A stretch of DNA of 20,303 bases from a virus, in the IMG/VR virus record IMGVR_UViG_3300035698_016964, positions 1 through 20,303 of that record; one strand, 5' to 3'. The notes beneath the pieces were generated by a model. It ran no database searches. It had not been told where the DNA came from and saw only the letters and a program-made list of their open reading frames with translations. A program made the position numbers and the translations under genes. Positions 1-8,096 of this stretch are shown in pieces; position 1 is the first letter of the stretch; every line of letters begins with the position of its first letter.

Positions 1-11
1 TCCATTATATT

Positions 12-704
12 TTATTTTTGTGCTTCTTGTAATCCTTGTTGAACATTCTTTGGTATCTGTGCATTCATCGTATTATCTATTGCATCATTGATAATATCTT
101 CTGGAACCTGTAAAGTTACTAATATCTGCTTTACAACCATTATCTTTAACTTATATAACAAAACATCAGGAATAGGATATTTATCTGTCCTGGTACTATC
201 ACATAAACTTGTTGGTCCAGAAGTAATTCCTATAAGACATAAATATTTTAATCCTGTAGTTGGAAGATTTTTAAAATATGCTTTACCTCCAATAACAACA
301 TAAATACATTTATAACCTGTCCACTTTCTTTTATTATATGTTTGGAACGATTTAATATTTACTCTGTCATATCCTGAAGTATTCATATTTGTATCTCCTA
401 AGTAAATAATATCTCTATTACCTATCCCTCCAACAACATTTGGTAATTCAGAATACCAATCTACATCTCCTGAATCTAAACTATCACAAACAATATTATC
501 ACATTTTAATTCAATACAACAAGTTTTACTATACCATTGATCATCTAACATTCTACCACTTACATAAGCTTGTTTTAACAATTCATTACGAACATCATTA
601 ATCTGTTCAATAATAAATTCTTCATCAAAATTAGTATCATCAGTATAATAAGGTTTTGTAATCTCTACTATATCATATATTATTTGTTCTACAGTTTTTC
701 TCAT
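12..704 (-). CDS. Ring/adaptor-like head-tail connector protein (putative)
   Basis: A 230-residue protein with ATG start and TAA stop. It has a helical N-terminus (residues 1-50), a central beta-rich part with a Cys cluster (CCIELKC, about residues 62-68), the stretch KAYFKNLPTTGLKYLCLIGI, then YPIPDVLLYKLKIMVVKQIL and a helical C-terminus. This layout and the K-A-Y-F-K-x-L-P-T-T-G-L-K-Y string recall the ring or tail-stabilisation proteins that sit between portal and tail in crAss-like phages; that is recalled similarity, not a search result. Its ATG overlaps the TGA of the upstream glycosyltransferase (ATGA), so its translation is probably coupled to that gene. This is odd for a virion gene. 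Another gene may begin right after it: an ATG lies at 5-3 on the minus strand, leaving only ATGGA inside the window. Structural role likely; exact position in the virion unproven. Confidence 0.6.
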   Translation of the reverse strand: MRKTVEQIIYDIVEITKPYYTDDTNFDEEFIIEQINDVRNELLKQAYVSGRMLDDQWYSKTCCIELKCDNIVCDSLDSGDVDWYSELPNVVGGIGNRDIIYLGDTNMNTSGYDRVNIKSFQTYNKRKWTGYKCIYVVIGGKAYFKNLPTTGLKYLCLIGITSGPTSLCDSTRTDKYPIPDVLLYKLKIMVVKQILVTLQVPEDIINDAIDNTMNAQIPKNVQQGLQEAQK

Positions 705-1705
705 TTTTCTATAGTTATTATTTTATTATCAATTCGTATTTTCTTTTTCTTCTTTTTTCTTCCTTTCTGAAAATCTAATACCGTCCCTATAAATTCAATC
801 TTTAATGATTTCTTCTTTTCTATTTCTACCTTATCTAATAATCTTTCTCTTTTTCTATTAATATAGTAATCCTTCATCTCTAATAACTTGTCTCTTAATT
901 CATATCCTATAATCTCTTCTATCTTTTTTTCTGTAAAAGTAAATAATTTATTTGTCTTTTCAAAATACTTCTCTCTAAACAAAGAAATTTGATTAGCTCC
1001 ATGTGTTGTTAAATTATTATTTATTTCTTCACAATTATCTGAATAAACCCTTAGTTTCTTCTTATTGATGTTTTTAGCTTCATTAAAAAACCAACTATCT
1101 ACCCCAGCATATCTATCACTATTTGGTAGTTGTCTTATAAAATCGCTTCTTAAAGCCATATTAAGCCCTGTTGGTTGTGTCGTAGTATTTTTAGACAATC
1201 TTGTTAAATCAAAATGTAATAACTTCTGTTTAACAATATGAAACATATAACATTGTTCCGACTGATACCAATCATAATCTTTTTCTACAATTTTTTGATA
1301 TGATTTATTAAATTTATATTCAGAAGAAGAATCATCGGCTCCCTGCATTAAAAATATCTTTGATGATTTACTGATATATTTACCTATCATTTTCCATTTA
1401 TGTGTTAATGGAATCCATCTATCTAATGCTATATAAACAACTTTTACGCATCCTGCCTCTTTTAACCTATCTTTATATAGTTTTAATTTTTCTTGTCCTA
1501 AATAGTCCCTTAATTGTTCTTCTGCAATTATTAATTCCCAAGGTTTATCAAAATCTTTTTGACTTATTAAACTTTCTAATGCTAACCATATTATTTGTCC
1601 TGAATTATATGCAGGTAATCCAACACTTAAAATAGGAACTTTATTTTTAATCTCATAAAGAATAATTTCATTATCTAATTTTTTAATATTTAATCCTTTT
1701 TTCAT
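701..1705 (-). CDS. Family 2-like glycosyltransferase
   Basis: A 334-residue GT-A type glycosyltransferase. The N-terminal strand and turn are PILSVGLPAYNSGQIIWLAL (residues 24-43), typical of GT2 nucleotide-sugar binding, and the metal-site region is MQGADDSSSE (about 120-129), where GADDSS replaces the usual DxD. WELIIAEE and the terminal THGANQIS region are shared with the C-terminal third of the next gene upstream (THGANQ versus IHGYNQ), so the two are paralogous. The C-terminus is a basic helical tail with a run of lysines. It presumably transfers a sugar from a nucleotide donor to a virion or host-surface acceptor; donor and acceptor cannot be read from sequence. The ATG at 1705 is used here, but the frame is open and protein-like for about 28 more codons upstream with no ATG, GTG or TTG. 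It ends in TGA overlapping the ATG of the downstream structural gene. Confidence 0.75.
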   Translation of the reverse strand: MKKGLNIKKLDNEIILYEIKNKVPILSVGLPAYNSGQIIWLALESLISQKDFDKPWELIIAEEQLRDYLGQEKLKLYKDRLKEAGCVKVVYIALDRWIPLTHKWKMIGKYISKSSKIFLMQGADDSSSEYKFNKSYQKIVEKDYDWYQSEQCYMFHIVKQKLLHFDLTRLSKNTTTQPTGLNMALRSDFIRQLPNSDRYAGVDSWFFNEAKNINKKKLRVYSDNCEEINNNLTTHGANQISLFREKYFEKTNKLFTFTEKKIEEIIGYELRDKLLEMKDYYINRKRERLLDKVEIEKKKSLKIEFIGTVLDFQKGRKKKKKKIRIDNKIITIEK

Positions 1706-1785
1706 ATTATTGTTTCTTAAATCATTATTAATATAAATTCTTTTGTCTCTTTTTTCTAATCCTAATAATTTATATACTATATCTT

Positions 1786-3984
1786 TTAAACAACAGAAGA
1801 TAATAATATATCTGTTCTAAAATAAGGAGGAATTGGTTGTTCAAGAAATCTTATCCTTGAAGTAATTTGATTATATCCATGAATATCTAATCCTTTTTTC
1901 CAGTTAATAGACTTATCTACATAAATTCGTAAATCTTTTTTCTTATATCTCCTCATCTCTTTCATTAACCAACTATCAATACCACTTTTTAATATCTTAT
2001 TTGATAACTTTTGTAATAATAACCTATTACAAGACATATTTAATCCTGTTATATATTTCCCTTTTTTATAATTAGTTATATCAAATAATAACATTTTATT
2101 TCTTTGAGGATAATAAAAATATCCTTTTAAAGAATGTACCCAATCATATTTTTCATCTGCTATTTTTTTCTTTGCTATTGATAATCTATTAGGATGAGAA
2201 TAACAATCAGAAGATTGTAATAAAAAAACTTTACTTTCTTTACTGCTATTATCATATAATATTTTCCATTTCTCAGATAATGAAATTTTTTTCTGCTGTT
2301 TAATATATTTTATTCTTATACATCCATTTTTTCTTAACCTATCTTCAAACTTATAAATATAATCTTCTCCGCAATAATTTAATTCTTGTTCCTCACAAAT
2401 TATTAACTCCCAACAAAAATTAATATTTTTTTGATTACATAATCCTTCTAAAGCTATCCAAGTTATAATAGCAGAATTATAAATAGGTAATGCTACTGTA
2501 AGAACAATTTTGTTACTATGATCTATCTTTAATAATTCTAATCCTTTTTTTTCTTCTTCAAGGATATTATTATCCATCTTCTTTGTTATATGTCTTGAAT
2601 TTTTACTTTGAACATACTTCCATGTATAATTATCATTATGAACAAATACATTTCCTTCACCTTCTGCTATTCTTAACCATAAATCATAATATGCATAATT
2701 ATTATATTTAATATTAAATGGTAGATATTTTTTTAACTTAGTATAATTAAAAACAGATAAATCAGAAACATAATTACCTTTTAAATGTTTATTATAATCA
2801 TAACTAAAAAATTTTCTTTTTCCTATTTCCTTATTATTTTCATCAATATTTACAAAATTAGAATAACATACTAATTTATCATTTTCAATACATTTACTTA
2901 TTTCTGTTCTTAACTTATTTTTATCCCAAATATCATTAGAAGAAGAATAACACAACCATTCTCCTTTAACTTTTTTTAATGCATTATTTAATTGATAAAA
3001 TATACCAGACTTATCACTTATCACTAAATCATCAATATCTAAATCCTTAACTATATCTATAGATGAATCTCCTTTTGCAGTTGAAAATATTATTTGAGTA
3101 TTAACATTCTGATTTCTTATATTTTTTATAGATGATATAATATTATTTTTGTTTTCTTTATAACTATTTATTATTATAGAAACTAAACTATTATCATAAT
3201 AATCATAATCGAAAAACGTATTTAAAAATAAAATAGATTTATTTATCTCTAAATATTCTCTCATCTTTTCTGATACTTTATTTACATCAACATTATATTT
3301 TCTTTGTTCTTCTATATGGTTTAATATATCTGTTTCATCTTTCCATGATAATGAATTTGGTGTATCTCCATTCCATATACAATTTCTTCCCATTAAACCT
3401 AATTCACAAACTGTATTAGCCAATCCATCATGTTTTGTTAATCTTAAACCTAAAAAACATTTTGTGTAAATATTTTTTAATTGTTCTTCTGTATAAGTAT
3501 TTTTATTAGTTAAATAAATTTTTATATCTGGAAAATTTTTCTTAATAATAGAAAGATAGTTTTCACCATAAAAACTTGGATTTTTTACAGAAGAATACAT
3601 ATATAGACTATCTCCCAAAGAAACAGGTGTAAAATTATTTGCAATTTTAGGATGAATAGGAAATTTTTTATATTTTATATTAAAACCATTTAATTTATTT
3701 TCTATAAAATTTGAAATAGCAATACTATAAATATGAGGATTAGAAGCTATCATATAAGCTATATCTGGATAGCTATATAACAATAATGTATCTGATCCCG
3801 TCCAAATTATTATAACTTTATTTCTATGATTAAATAAATCTTCAATATCAGATTTCTTATTAAAATAACAACCAAAAAAAAGAACAGGTTGGTTTATGTC
3901 ATTATAATCTTCTAAATCATATTTCTTTAAAAAAAAATCTTTAAAGAATTTTACTGATGATGATACACGCGCTTGTTTTATCAT
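1786..3984 (-). CDS. Three-domain glycosyltransferase (GT-B-like + GT2 + GT2)
   Basis: A 732-residue multidomain protein. Residues 1-260 resemble a GT-B type transferase: LGLRLTKHDGLANTVCELG (about 178-196) looks like the acceptor and nucleotide-sugar loop, with WNGDTP after it. Residues 266-460 form a GT2-like domain (SLVSIIINSYKENKNN, GEWLCYSSSNDIWDKNK with SSND in the metal-site position). Residues 490-732 form another GT2-like domain (VLTVALPIYNSAIITWIALE, WELIICEEQ, LLQSSDCYSHPNRL), clearly related to the separate gene that follows. A single polypeptide with three transferase modules suggests stepwise building of a short glycan. The start overlaps the preceding TGA stop (ATGA), giving translational coupling; the gene ends in TAA. 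Its C-terminus may be shortened: a -1 shift at the final GTTGTTTAA would enter the open frame leading into the next transferase. Confidence 0.75.
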   Translation of the reverse strand: MIKQARVSSSVKFFKDFFLKKYDLEDYNDINQPVLFFGCYFNKKSDIEDLFNHRNKVIIIWTGSDTLLLYSYPDIAYMIASNPHIYSIAISNFIENKLNGFNIKYKKFPIHPKIANNFTPVSLGDSLYMYSSVKNPSFYGENYLSIIKKNFPDIKIYLTNKNTYTEEQLKNIYTKCFLGLRLTKHDGLANTVCELGLMGRNCIWNGDTPNSLSWKDETDILNHIEEQRKYNVDVNKVSEKMREYLEINKSILFLNTFFDYDYYDNSLVSIIINSYKENKNNIISSIKNIRNQNVNTQIIFSTAKGDSSIDIVKDLDIDDLVISDKSGIFYQLNNALKKVKGEWLCYSSSNDIWDKNKLRTEISKCIENDKLVCYSNFVNIDENNKEIGKRKFFSYDYNKHLKGNYVSDLSVFNYTKLKKYLPFNIKYNNYAYYDLWLRIAEGEGNVFVHNDNYTWKYVQSKNSRHITKKMDNNILEEEKKGLELLKIDHSNKIVLTVALPIYNSAIITWIALEGLCNQKNINFCWELIICEEQELNYCGEDYIYKFEDRLRKNGCIRIKYIKQQKKISLSEKWKILYDNSSKESKVFLLQSSDCYSHPNRLSIAKKKIADEKYDWVHSLKGYFYYPQRNKMLLFDITNYKKGKYITGLNMSCNRLLLQKLSNKILKSGIDSWLMKEMRRYKKKDLRIYVDKSINWKKGLDIHGYNQITSRIRFLEQPIPPYFRTDILLSSVV

Positions 3985-4967
3985 AAATATTTATTTATAA
4001 TATTATTTAATCGTATTGCTGAATTTGTTATTGTAAATTTTTCTGTCTGTTTATAAATATAATCAGATGTTTGTTTTAAAAACATTCTATCTTTAATACA
4101 TTTTTCAATTAAAAAAAATAATCTATCTTGATTTTGTTTTCTATCTGCATATCTTAAACTATTTCTTCCTAAAAATAAAGGATAATTAATTCCTAAATCC
4201 TCTTCTCTAGCATAACTTTGACCTAATAGAATAGGAATACCACATCTACCACTCTCTTTTACTTTTAAAGAACCGGTAAAATCCCAAGTTAATTCTTTAT
4301 ATCCAGCAAAAGTTATATCACAAGCAGATAAATAAAATGGAACATTCTCATATTTTATATTTTTAACAATAATATTTTTTTTCTTAGGAAAAGTTCCTTT
4401 AGTAATTCCAACCAAAAGTTTTATTTCAGGATATTTTTGTACTAATCTATCCCATATACTTAATAAAAGAGAAGGATAATTAGAAGATACTTGCCTTCCA
4501 AATATACCTATTAAAAATGCTGAATCAATTTCTTTTCTTATTTGAATACATTTTTTTGACTTAACAACATTTAAATTAAAACTATCATCTATAACTTGAT
4601 AAAAACATTCTGTATTAGGATATTTATTTTTACCAATTCCTAAAACAGGATGAAATTTATTTCCTTTTCTTAATCCATCTCTCCATGTTTTACTCTGTGT
4701 AGTTAAGATATTAGTATAATTAAATGCTTCTTCATCATAAGGAGAAGCATAATAAATCTTTAATTTATCTTTTGGACATTTTAATAATAAATCCCTATTA
4801 TTTCTTATTATATAAATATCATAATTATTATGAAAATTTTTATTATTACCTATTGTTACATTAAAATTCTTTTTTAATGCATTAATTATTCCATTTTCAT
4901 TAATAGTATCTCCTCTTGTAGGAATTATCTCATTTACTGAAGATAATTTATAATAAATATTTAACAT
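3981..4967 (-). CDS. GT-B fold glycosyltransferase (GT4-like)
   Basis: A 328-residue protein with two Rossmann-like halves. The second half is the more recognisable: FLIGIFGRQVSSNYPSLL, then IKLLVGITKG, VPFYLSACDITFAGY and finally KVKESGRCGIPILLG. The E-S-G-x-x-G-I-P string matches the donor-binding helix of GT4-type retaining transferases (E, then G and P). No signal peptide or membrane segment is seen, so it acts in the cytoplasm of the infected cell. The ATG at 4967 begins just downstream of the TAA (4971-4973) of the methyltransferase. The TGA stop at 3981-3983 overlaps the next ATG and is followed at once by TAA in the same frame, so read-through would add only one residue. It belongs to the sugar-decoration cassette; the sugar and acceptor are unknown. 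Confidence 0.7.
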   Translation of the reverse strand: MLNIYYKLSSVNEIIPTRGDTINENGIINALKKNFNVTIGNNKNFHNNYDIYIIRNNRDLLLKCPKDKLKIYYASPYDEEAFNYTNILTTQSKTWRDGLRKGNKFHPVLGIGKNKYPNTECFYQVIDDSFNLNVVKSKKCIQIRKEIDSAFLIGIFGRQVSSNYPSLLLSIWDRLVQKYPEIKLLVGITKGTFPKKKNIIVKNIKYENVPFYLSACDITFAGYKELTWDFTGSLKVKESGRCGIPILLGQSYAREEDLGINYPLFLGRNSLRYADRKQNQDRLFFLIEKCIKDRMFLKQTSDYIYKQTEKFTITNSAIRLNNIINKYL

Positions 4968-4970
4968 GTT

Positions 4971-5510
4971 TTACAAAGTTAATATAAAATAATTTTTTAT
5001 TTGTTTTATTTTTAATGGATTTAATTTTTTTATTACATCATTTTTATCTTTAAATAATTGTATATGAGCATAATTTGGTTTGTTAATTGGAATAGTGGCT
5101 AATATTTTTCCATTTTTAGTTAAATATTTTTTCTTTATTTTTCGTATTATATCTAATGGATTTTCTAAATGTTCTAAGACTTCAATAAAAAATATCATAT
5201 CAAATTGCTTATTACAATCATTACTTTTTATAAAATTCTCCAAATTAGAACAAATAAAAAAATAATTTATATATAATTTATATTTTTCAATAGCTTTTAT
5301 TATTCTATTAATCGAATAATCTATTCCCATATAATATACATCTTCAGGTAATAAATTTACTAATCTTCCATCTCCACATCCTAAATCTAAAACAGAAGAT
5401 ATATTTTTTGGAATTTCTAATAAAAGACTATCGTTTAATCCATCATCTAAAAAAGAATGATAATTAACATATTTATTATAATGTTGTATTAAATCTATTT
5501 CTTTCTTCAT
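4971..5510 (-). CDS. Class I SAM-dependent methyltransferase
   Basis: A 179-residue Rossmann-fold methyltransferase. Motif I is VLDLGCGDGRL (about residues 40-50), the acidic residue at the end of strand 2 is MGIDYS (61-66), and the post-motif region is FDMIFFIEVLEHLENPLDI (103-121), the classical E-V-L-E-H signature of small-molecule methylases; KNGKILATIPINKP supplies strand 5. It is short compared with the usual 200-250 residues, so the C-terminal cap looks reduced. The frame extends to a TTG at 5537, but the ATG at 5510 is preferred because it forms an ATGA overlap with the sulfotransferase stop, as the neighbours do. Position between a sulfotransferase and glycosyltransferases suggests O- or N-methylation of a sugar, or of a precursor of the same glycan; the substrate is inferred only. 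Confidence 0.8.
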   Translation of the reverse strand: MKKEIDLIQHYNKYVNYHSFLDDGLNDSLLLEIPKNISSVLDLGCGDGRLVNLLPEDVYYMGIDYSINRIIKAIEKYKLYINYFFICSNLENFIKSNDCNKQFDMIFFIEVLEHLENPLDIIRKIKKKYLTKNGKILATIPINKPNYAHIQLFKDKNDVIKKLNPLKIKQIKNYFILTL

Positions 5511-6178
5511 TTTATAAAATTTAACTTTCGTAACCAAATAAAAAATTCTAAATTATCAATTTCCATTATTTGATTATGAAATTTTGATATAGAATTACTA
5601 TCTAATGGTCTGCGTTTATATTTTGTTTTATCAAAATTCTTTAAATAAGTGAAAGCGTTATCTGGAACAAAATTAGGATAATCAGAAAATTTATATTTGA
5701 TTATTAATCCTAATTTATTAGCAATTTTTCGTTGAACCTTATCAGGATTATTAATTAATTCCTCGTATTTAACTTGAACATCAATAATATCCTTATATAT
5801 TTCTTGTGCTTCCATACAATCAATCCACCTATTTAAATGTTTATTATCATATTCAAATTTTGTTTTATTTTTTGTAAAAGATAATAAAACATCTCGACCA
5901 TCTCTTATAATATTAACTATTTTAATCCTATTCTTTTTAATTGTTTTAATATCATTATCACATTCTTCTTTTGAAAAAATATTAAAAGAATTAGTTAAAA
6001 TATTTTTGCTTGTTCGTTTTGCTATTAAAATATTAACTACTTCTTCAAATTTTATAAAATTTTGTAAACTTATCTCATTATTTTTTACATGAATAATTTT
6101 AACATTTTCAAAAGAATAAAAAAGATATTGTAATAAAGTAGTTCCTGATTTAGCACATCCTGTAATAAATATTTTCAT
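5507..6178 (-). CDS. PAPS-dependent sulfotransferase
   Basis: A 223-residue sulfotransferase-fold protein. The 5'-phosphosulfate-binding P-loop is FITGCAKSGTTLLQ (residues 4-17), with the K-S-G-T-T core of the family, and the 3'-phosphate-binding segment is NIIRDGRDVLLSF (89-101) with the expected Arg, Asp, Gly, Arg, Asp and Ser. The size matches bacterial and viral sulfotransferases that sulfate sugars or proteins using PAPS. It is the first gene of the decoration cassette, preceded by a hairpin that may attenuate transcription (6192-6225). Its TGA stop overlaps the methyltransferase ATG; in the same frame a TAG follows four codons later. It likely adds sulfate to the glycan made by the downstream transferases, but could modify a host surface polysaccharide instead. 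Confidence 0.85.
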   Translation of the reverse strand: MKIFITGCAKSGTTLLQYLFYSFENVKIIHVKNNEISLQNFIKFEEVVNILIAKRTSKNILTNSFNIFSKEECDNDIKTIKKNRIKIVNIIRDGRDVLLSFTKNKTKFEYDNKHLNRWIDCMEAQEIYKDIIDVQVKYEELINNPDKVQRKIANKLGLIIKYKFSDYPNFVPDNAFTYLKNFDKTKYKRRPLDSNSISKFHNQIMEIDNLEFFIWLRKLNFIK

Positions 6179-6191
6179 GTTTTTATATTTT

Positions 6192-6225
6192 AAAAAAAAG
6201 GGAATACTGTTAAAACAATATCCCC
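6192..6225 (-). terminator. Intrinsic terminator or attenuator hairpin
   Basis: On the minus strand GGGGATATTG (6225-6216) pairs with CAGTATTCCC (6209-6200) through a 6-nt loop, giving a 10-bp stem with two G-U pairs, followed directly by eight T residues (6199-6192). It lies after the TAG of the 6260-7321 gene and before the sulfotransferase, so it would end or reduce transcription from the structural genes into the sugar cassette. A copy of the recurrent AT-rich element lies just upstream at 6241-6257. Confidence 0.75.
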
Positions 6226-6240
6226 TTAAATCTCTTCAAT

Positions 6241-6257
6241 TTTTAATTAATAAATAA
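6241..6257 (-). promoter_or_regulatory. AT-rich element, copy before sulfotransferase
   Basis: The coding strand reads TTATTTATTAATTAAAA. This copy is the exception in the series: 62 nt and a terminator-like hairpin separate it from the next ATG, which suits a promoter with an attenuated leader better than a ribosome-binding element. Confidence 0.45.
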
Positions 6258-6259
6258 TT

Positions 6260-7321
6260 CTATGTATTCCATGTAGTAGTTGTTCCTACTCCATTAGTAA
6301 TAAAATCATTCCATTTGCCATTCCAATTTGCAGATTCAGCAACAGATTTTAATACATAAATATCTACCCATCCTCTATATTCTTCTACATGACTTGAAGA
6401 TGCATTATCGTAAGCTTCACTTTGTTGTTTAATGATATACTTACAATAATCTGAATCTTTAATTGGTAAAGTAGGTTGTGTTCCTGCATGCCAACTTTGA
6501 ATAGGAAATAAACGAGCCATATCATCACTTGTTAAGAATCCATAAGTTCCTGCCTGAACAACTGTTCTTGCTCCTACATTACTTTTAATAATTGAAACAA
6601 ATTTAATATTTACGTCTTTTGCTATAAATACCATTCCTGAATAAGTATCTACTGTTACATTGCCTGTTGCTGTAACAACTAAACCTAAACTTTCTGAATA
6701 TTCACGTATAATAATTGCAGTAGCATCATCAGGGTCTGCATAAGCAAAACCTACAACTCCTGCATTTATTAAAGCAATAGTAGCTGCCCTATTAGTAACA
6801 CATGTATAAGTTATTCCACCAACAAGTATATTTCCTGAGGTATAATCATCTGTTGACGTTACTCTTTGTGATAAATAACCATATATCTCTGAATCTGTAT
6901 GTGCCACAACACCAGATACTATTTCTGCTCTTAATGAAGCTCTTGTCGTAGCATCAAGATGACCAGTAGAAGCAGGTGCAACTCCACAAACAGCATATTC
7001 ATAATTACCAGAATACCATTGTTCACGAGGCATAAACTGATTAGTAAAACCATCCAATTTAGGAACAGTTTTAATAGTTAATCCTGCTTCATAATTACAT
7101 AAAGCATCATCACAAGGACATACAGGATTAAATTCTATATATTCAATATGTGGAGTTCCTGCTTCTGAACAATCATGAACAATGCTCTTGATATTATCAG
7201 AATCAAATAAGATACCTTCCTGTGTAAGTAGCAACTTACTGTCAGTATCATATAATTTCAATGTATCAGCATCAACATTATTGATTAATACAATATTTCT
7301 ATTTTGAATTAAATTACCCAT
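6260..7321 (-). CDS. Putative virion structural protein, unknown family
   Basis: A 353-residue protein with ATG start and TAG stop, the only TAG among the independent gene ends. The N-terminal part is beta-like (IVLINNVDADTLKLYD), followed by a cysteine cluster NPVCPCDDALCNYEAG (about residues 67-82) that could bind a metal or form disulfides. The middle is Ala/Gly/Thr/Val-rich with low charge (GVVAHTDSEIYGYLSQRV, GNVTVDTYSGMVFIA), as in capsid decoration, head-fibre or tail-tube proteins, and the C-terminus has W-rich ends (GWVDIYVL, NWNGKWNDF). No signal peptide or membrane segment is seen. It sits 28 nt downstream of a connector-like gene and upstream of the terminator at 6192-6225, so it ends the structural block. 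I do not recognise the family; a structural role is inferred from context and composition. Confidence 0.55.
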   Translation of the reverse strand: MGNLIQNRNIVLINNVDADTLKLYDTDSKLLLTQEGILFDSDNIKSIVHDCSEAGTPHIEYIEFNPVCPCDDALCNYEAGLTIKTVPKLDGFTNQFMPREQWYSGNYEYAVCGVAPASTGHLDATTRASLRAEIVSGVVAHTDSEIYGYLSQRVTSTDDYTSGNILVGGITYTCVTNRAATIALINAGVVGFAYADPDDATAIIIREYSESLGLVVTATGNVTVDTYSGMVFIAKDVNIKFVSIIKSNVGARTVVQAGTYGFLTSDDMARLFPIQSWHAGTQPTLPIKDSDYCKYIIKQQSEAYDNASSSHVEEYRGWVDIYVLKSVAESANWNGKWNDFITNGVGTTTTWNT

Positions 7322-7349
7322 TTTATTTAAATTTTAATATTATTAATAA

Positions 7350-8087
7350 TTATTTATTTTTAGACTTAATTAGTTCTTCTCTCAATAGAGAAACATATCT
7401 TTCATCTTTACATCTCTCAACATAAAGCCTTACAGCTTCATCAACTACTTCTTGCCTTTGGTCCGGTTGTAATTCACAATTAACATTATTCGCTGAAACA
7501 GTAGCATCATAAACTATTTCTGCTGGATACCTTAAATATTCTAATTTTGCTTCTTTACCTACAGATAATGTACCTGTAACTAATTCTATTTTATTATCAC
7601 TTATGTTATAATATAATCTTGAATCTTTCGGTTTCCGATAAGGATTTTTCTCTATGACTGTAGAAAAATCACTCTTCTTAATCTTTACAGGCAACCATTC
7701 AGATGTTGTTCCATCAGCAAAACAATTATTACCACTATATTCTATCTTTACTGCTAAATTCAACAATCTCCAATACCTGGGATATGATATTCCATTTATC
7801 GTTATCGCTGGATCAACAGGTAAAGAACATTTGTTATTGGCATCAAATATTAATGTTTCTAATACTGTTCCACCAAAAGCAAATATTCCATCTGTGATAA
7901 CTCTAAGAACTTGTAAATCATCTATTCTTTTCTGTCCTAATTCTACTTCTTTTCCTTTATTTCTTCTCCACAATAATTGTGCTTCATTGATTATACGATT
8001 AAAATAAGAAGGAGGAACAGTACCAATCTGTTCTTTCTTAATACCATCCAAAAACTTCTTATATAATTGTTCAGTAGTTAATATCAT
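7350..8087 (-). CDS. Ring/adaptor-like head-tail connector protein (putative)
   Basis: A 245-residue protein. Helical N-terminus (ILTTEQLYKKFLDGIKKEQ, PSYFNRIINEAQLLWRRN), beta-rich centre (PRYWRLLNLAVKIEYSG, ADGTTSEWLPVKIKKSD, RLYYNISDNKIELV) and a helical C-terminus QPDQRQEVVDEAVRLYVERC with KDERY after it. The order helical ends, beta core and terminal E-A-V-R-x-Y-V-E helix resembles the adaptor or ring proteins that dock on the portal, and it has the same overall plan as the 12-704 product. The position two genes after the major capsid protein fits a head-completion or tail-ring component. ATG start; TAA stop; 9 nt after the preceding gene. Assignment rests on layout and recalled similarity. 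Confidence 0.55.
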   Translation of the reverse strand: MILTTEQLYKKFLDGIKKEQIGTVPPSYFNRIINEAQLLWRRNKGKEVELGQKRIDDLQVLRVITDGIFAFGGTVLETLIFDANNKCSLPVDPAITINGISYPRYWRLLNLAVKIEYSGNNCFADGTTSEWLPVKIKKSDFSTVIEKNPYRKPKDSRLYYNISDNKIELVTGTLSVGKEAKLEYLRYPAEIVYDATVSANNVNCELQPDQRQEVVDEAVRLYVERCKDERYVSLLREELIKSKNK

Positions 8088-8096
8088 AATATATTA

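Noticed and set aside
5511-5537. Longer methyltransferase starting at TTG 5537
   Set aside because: ATG 5510 makes the same ATGA overlap seen at other cassette borders, and the nine extra residues add no motif.
701-6178. Sugar cassette as a transposon or integrated island
   Set aside because: No transposase, integrase, terminal inverted repeats or target duplications were seen at either edge, and its base composition matches the neighbours.
7654-8007. Plus-strand 117-residue open frame, and other plus-strand frames
   Set aside because: All lie opposite well-supported minus-strand genes and show no domain, start signal or codon pattern of their own.
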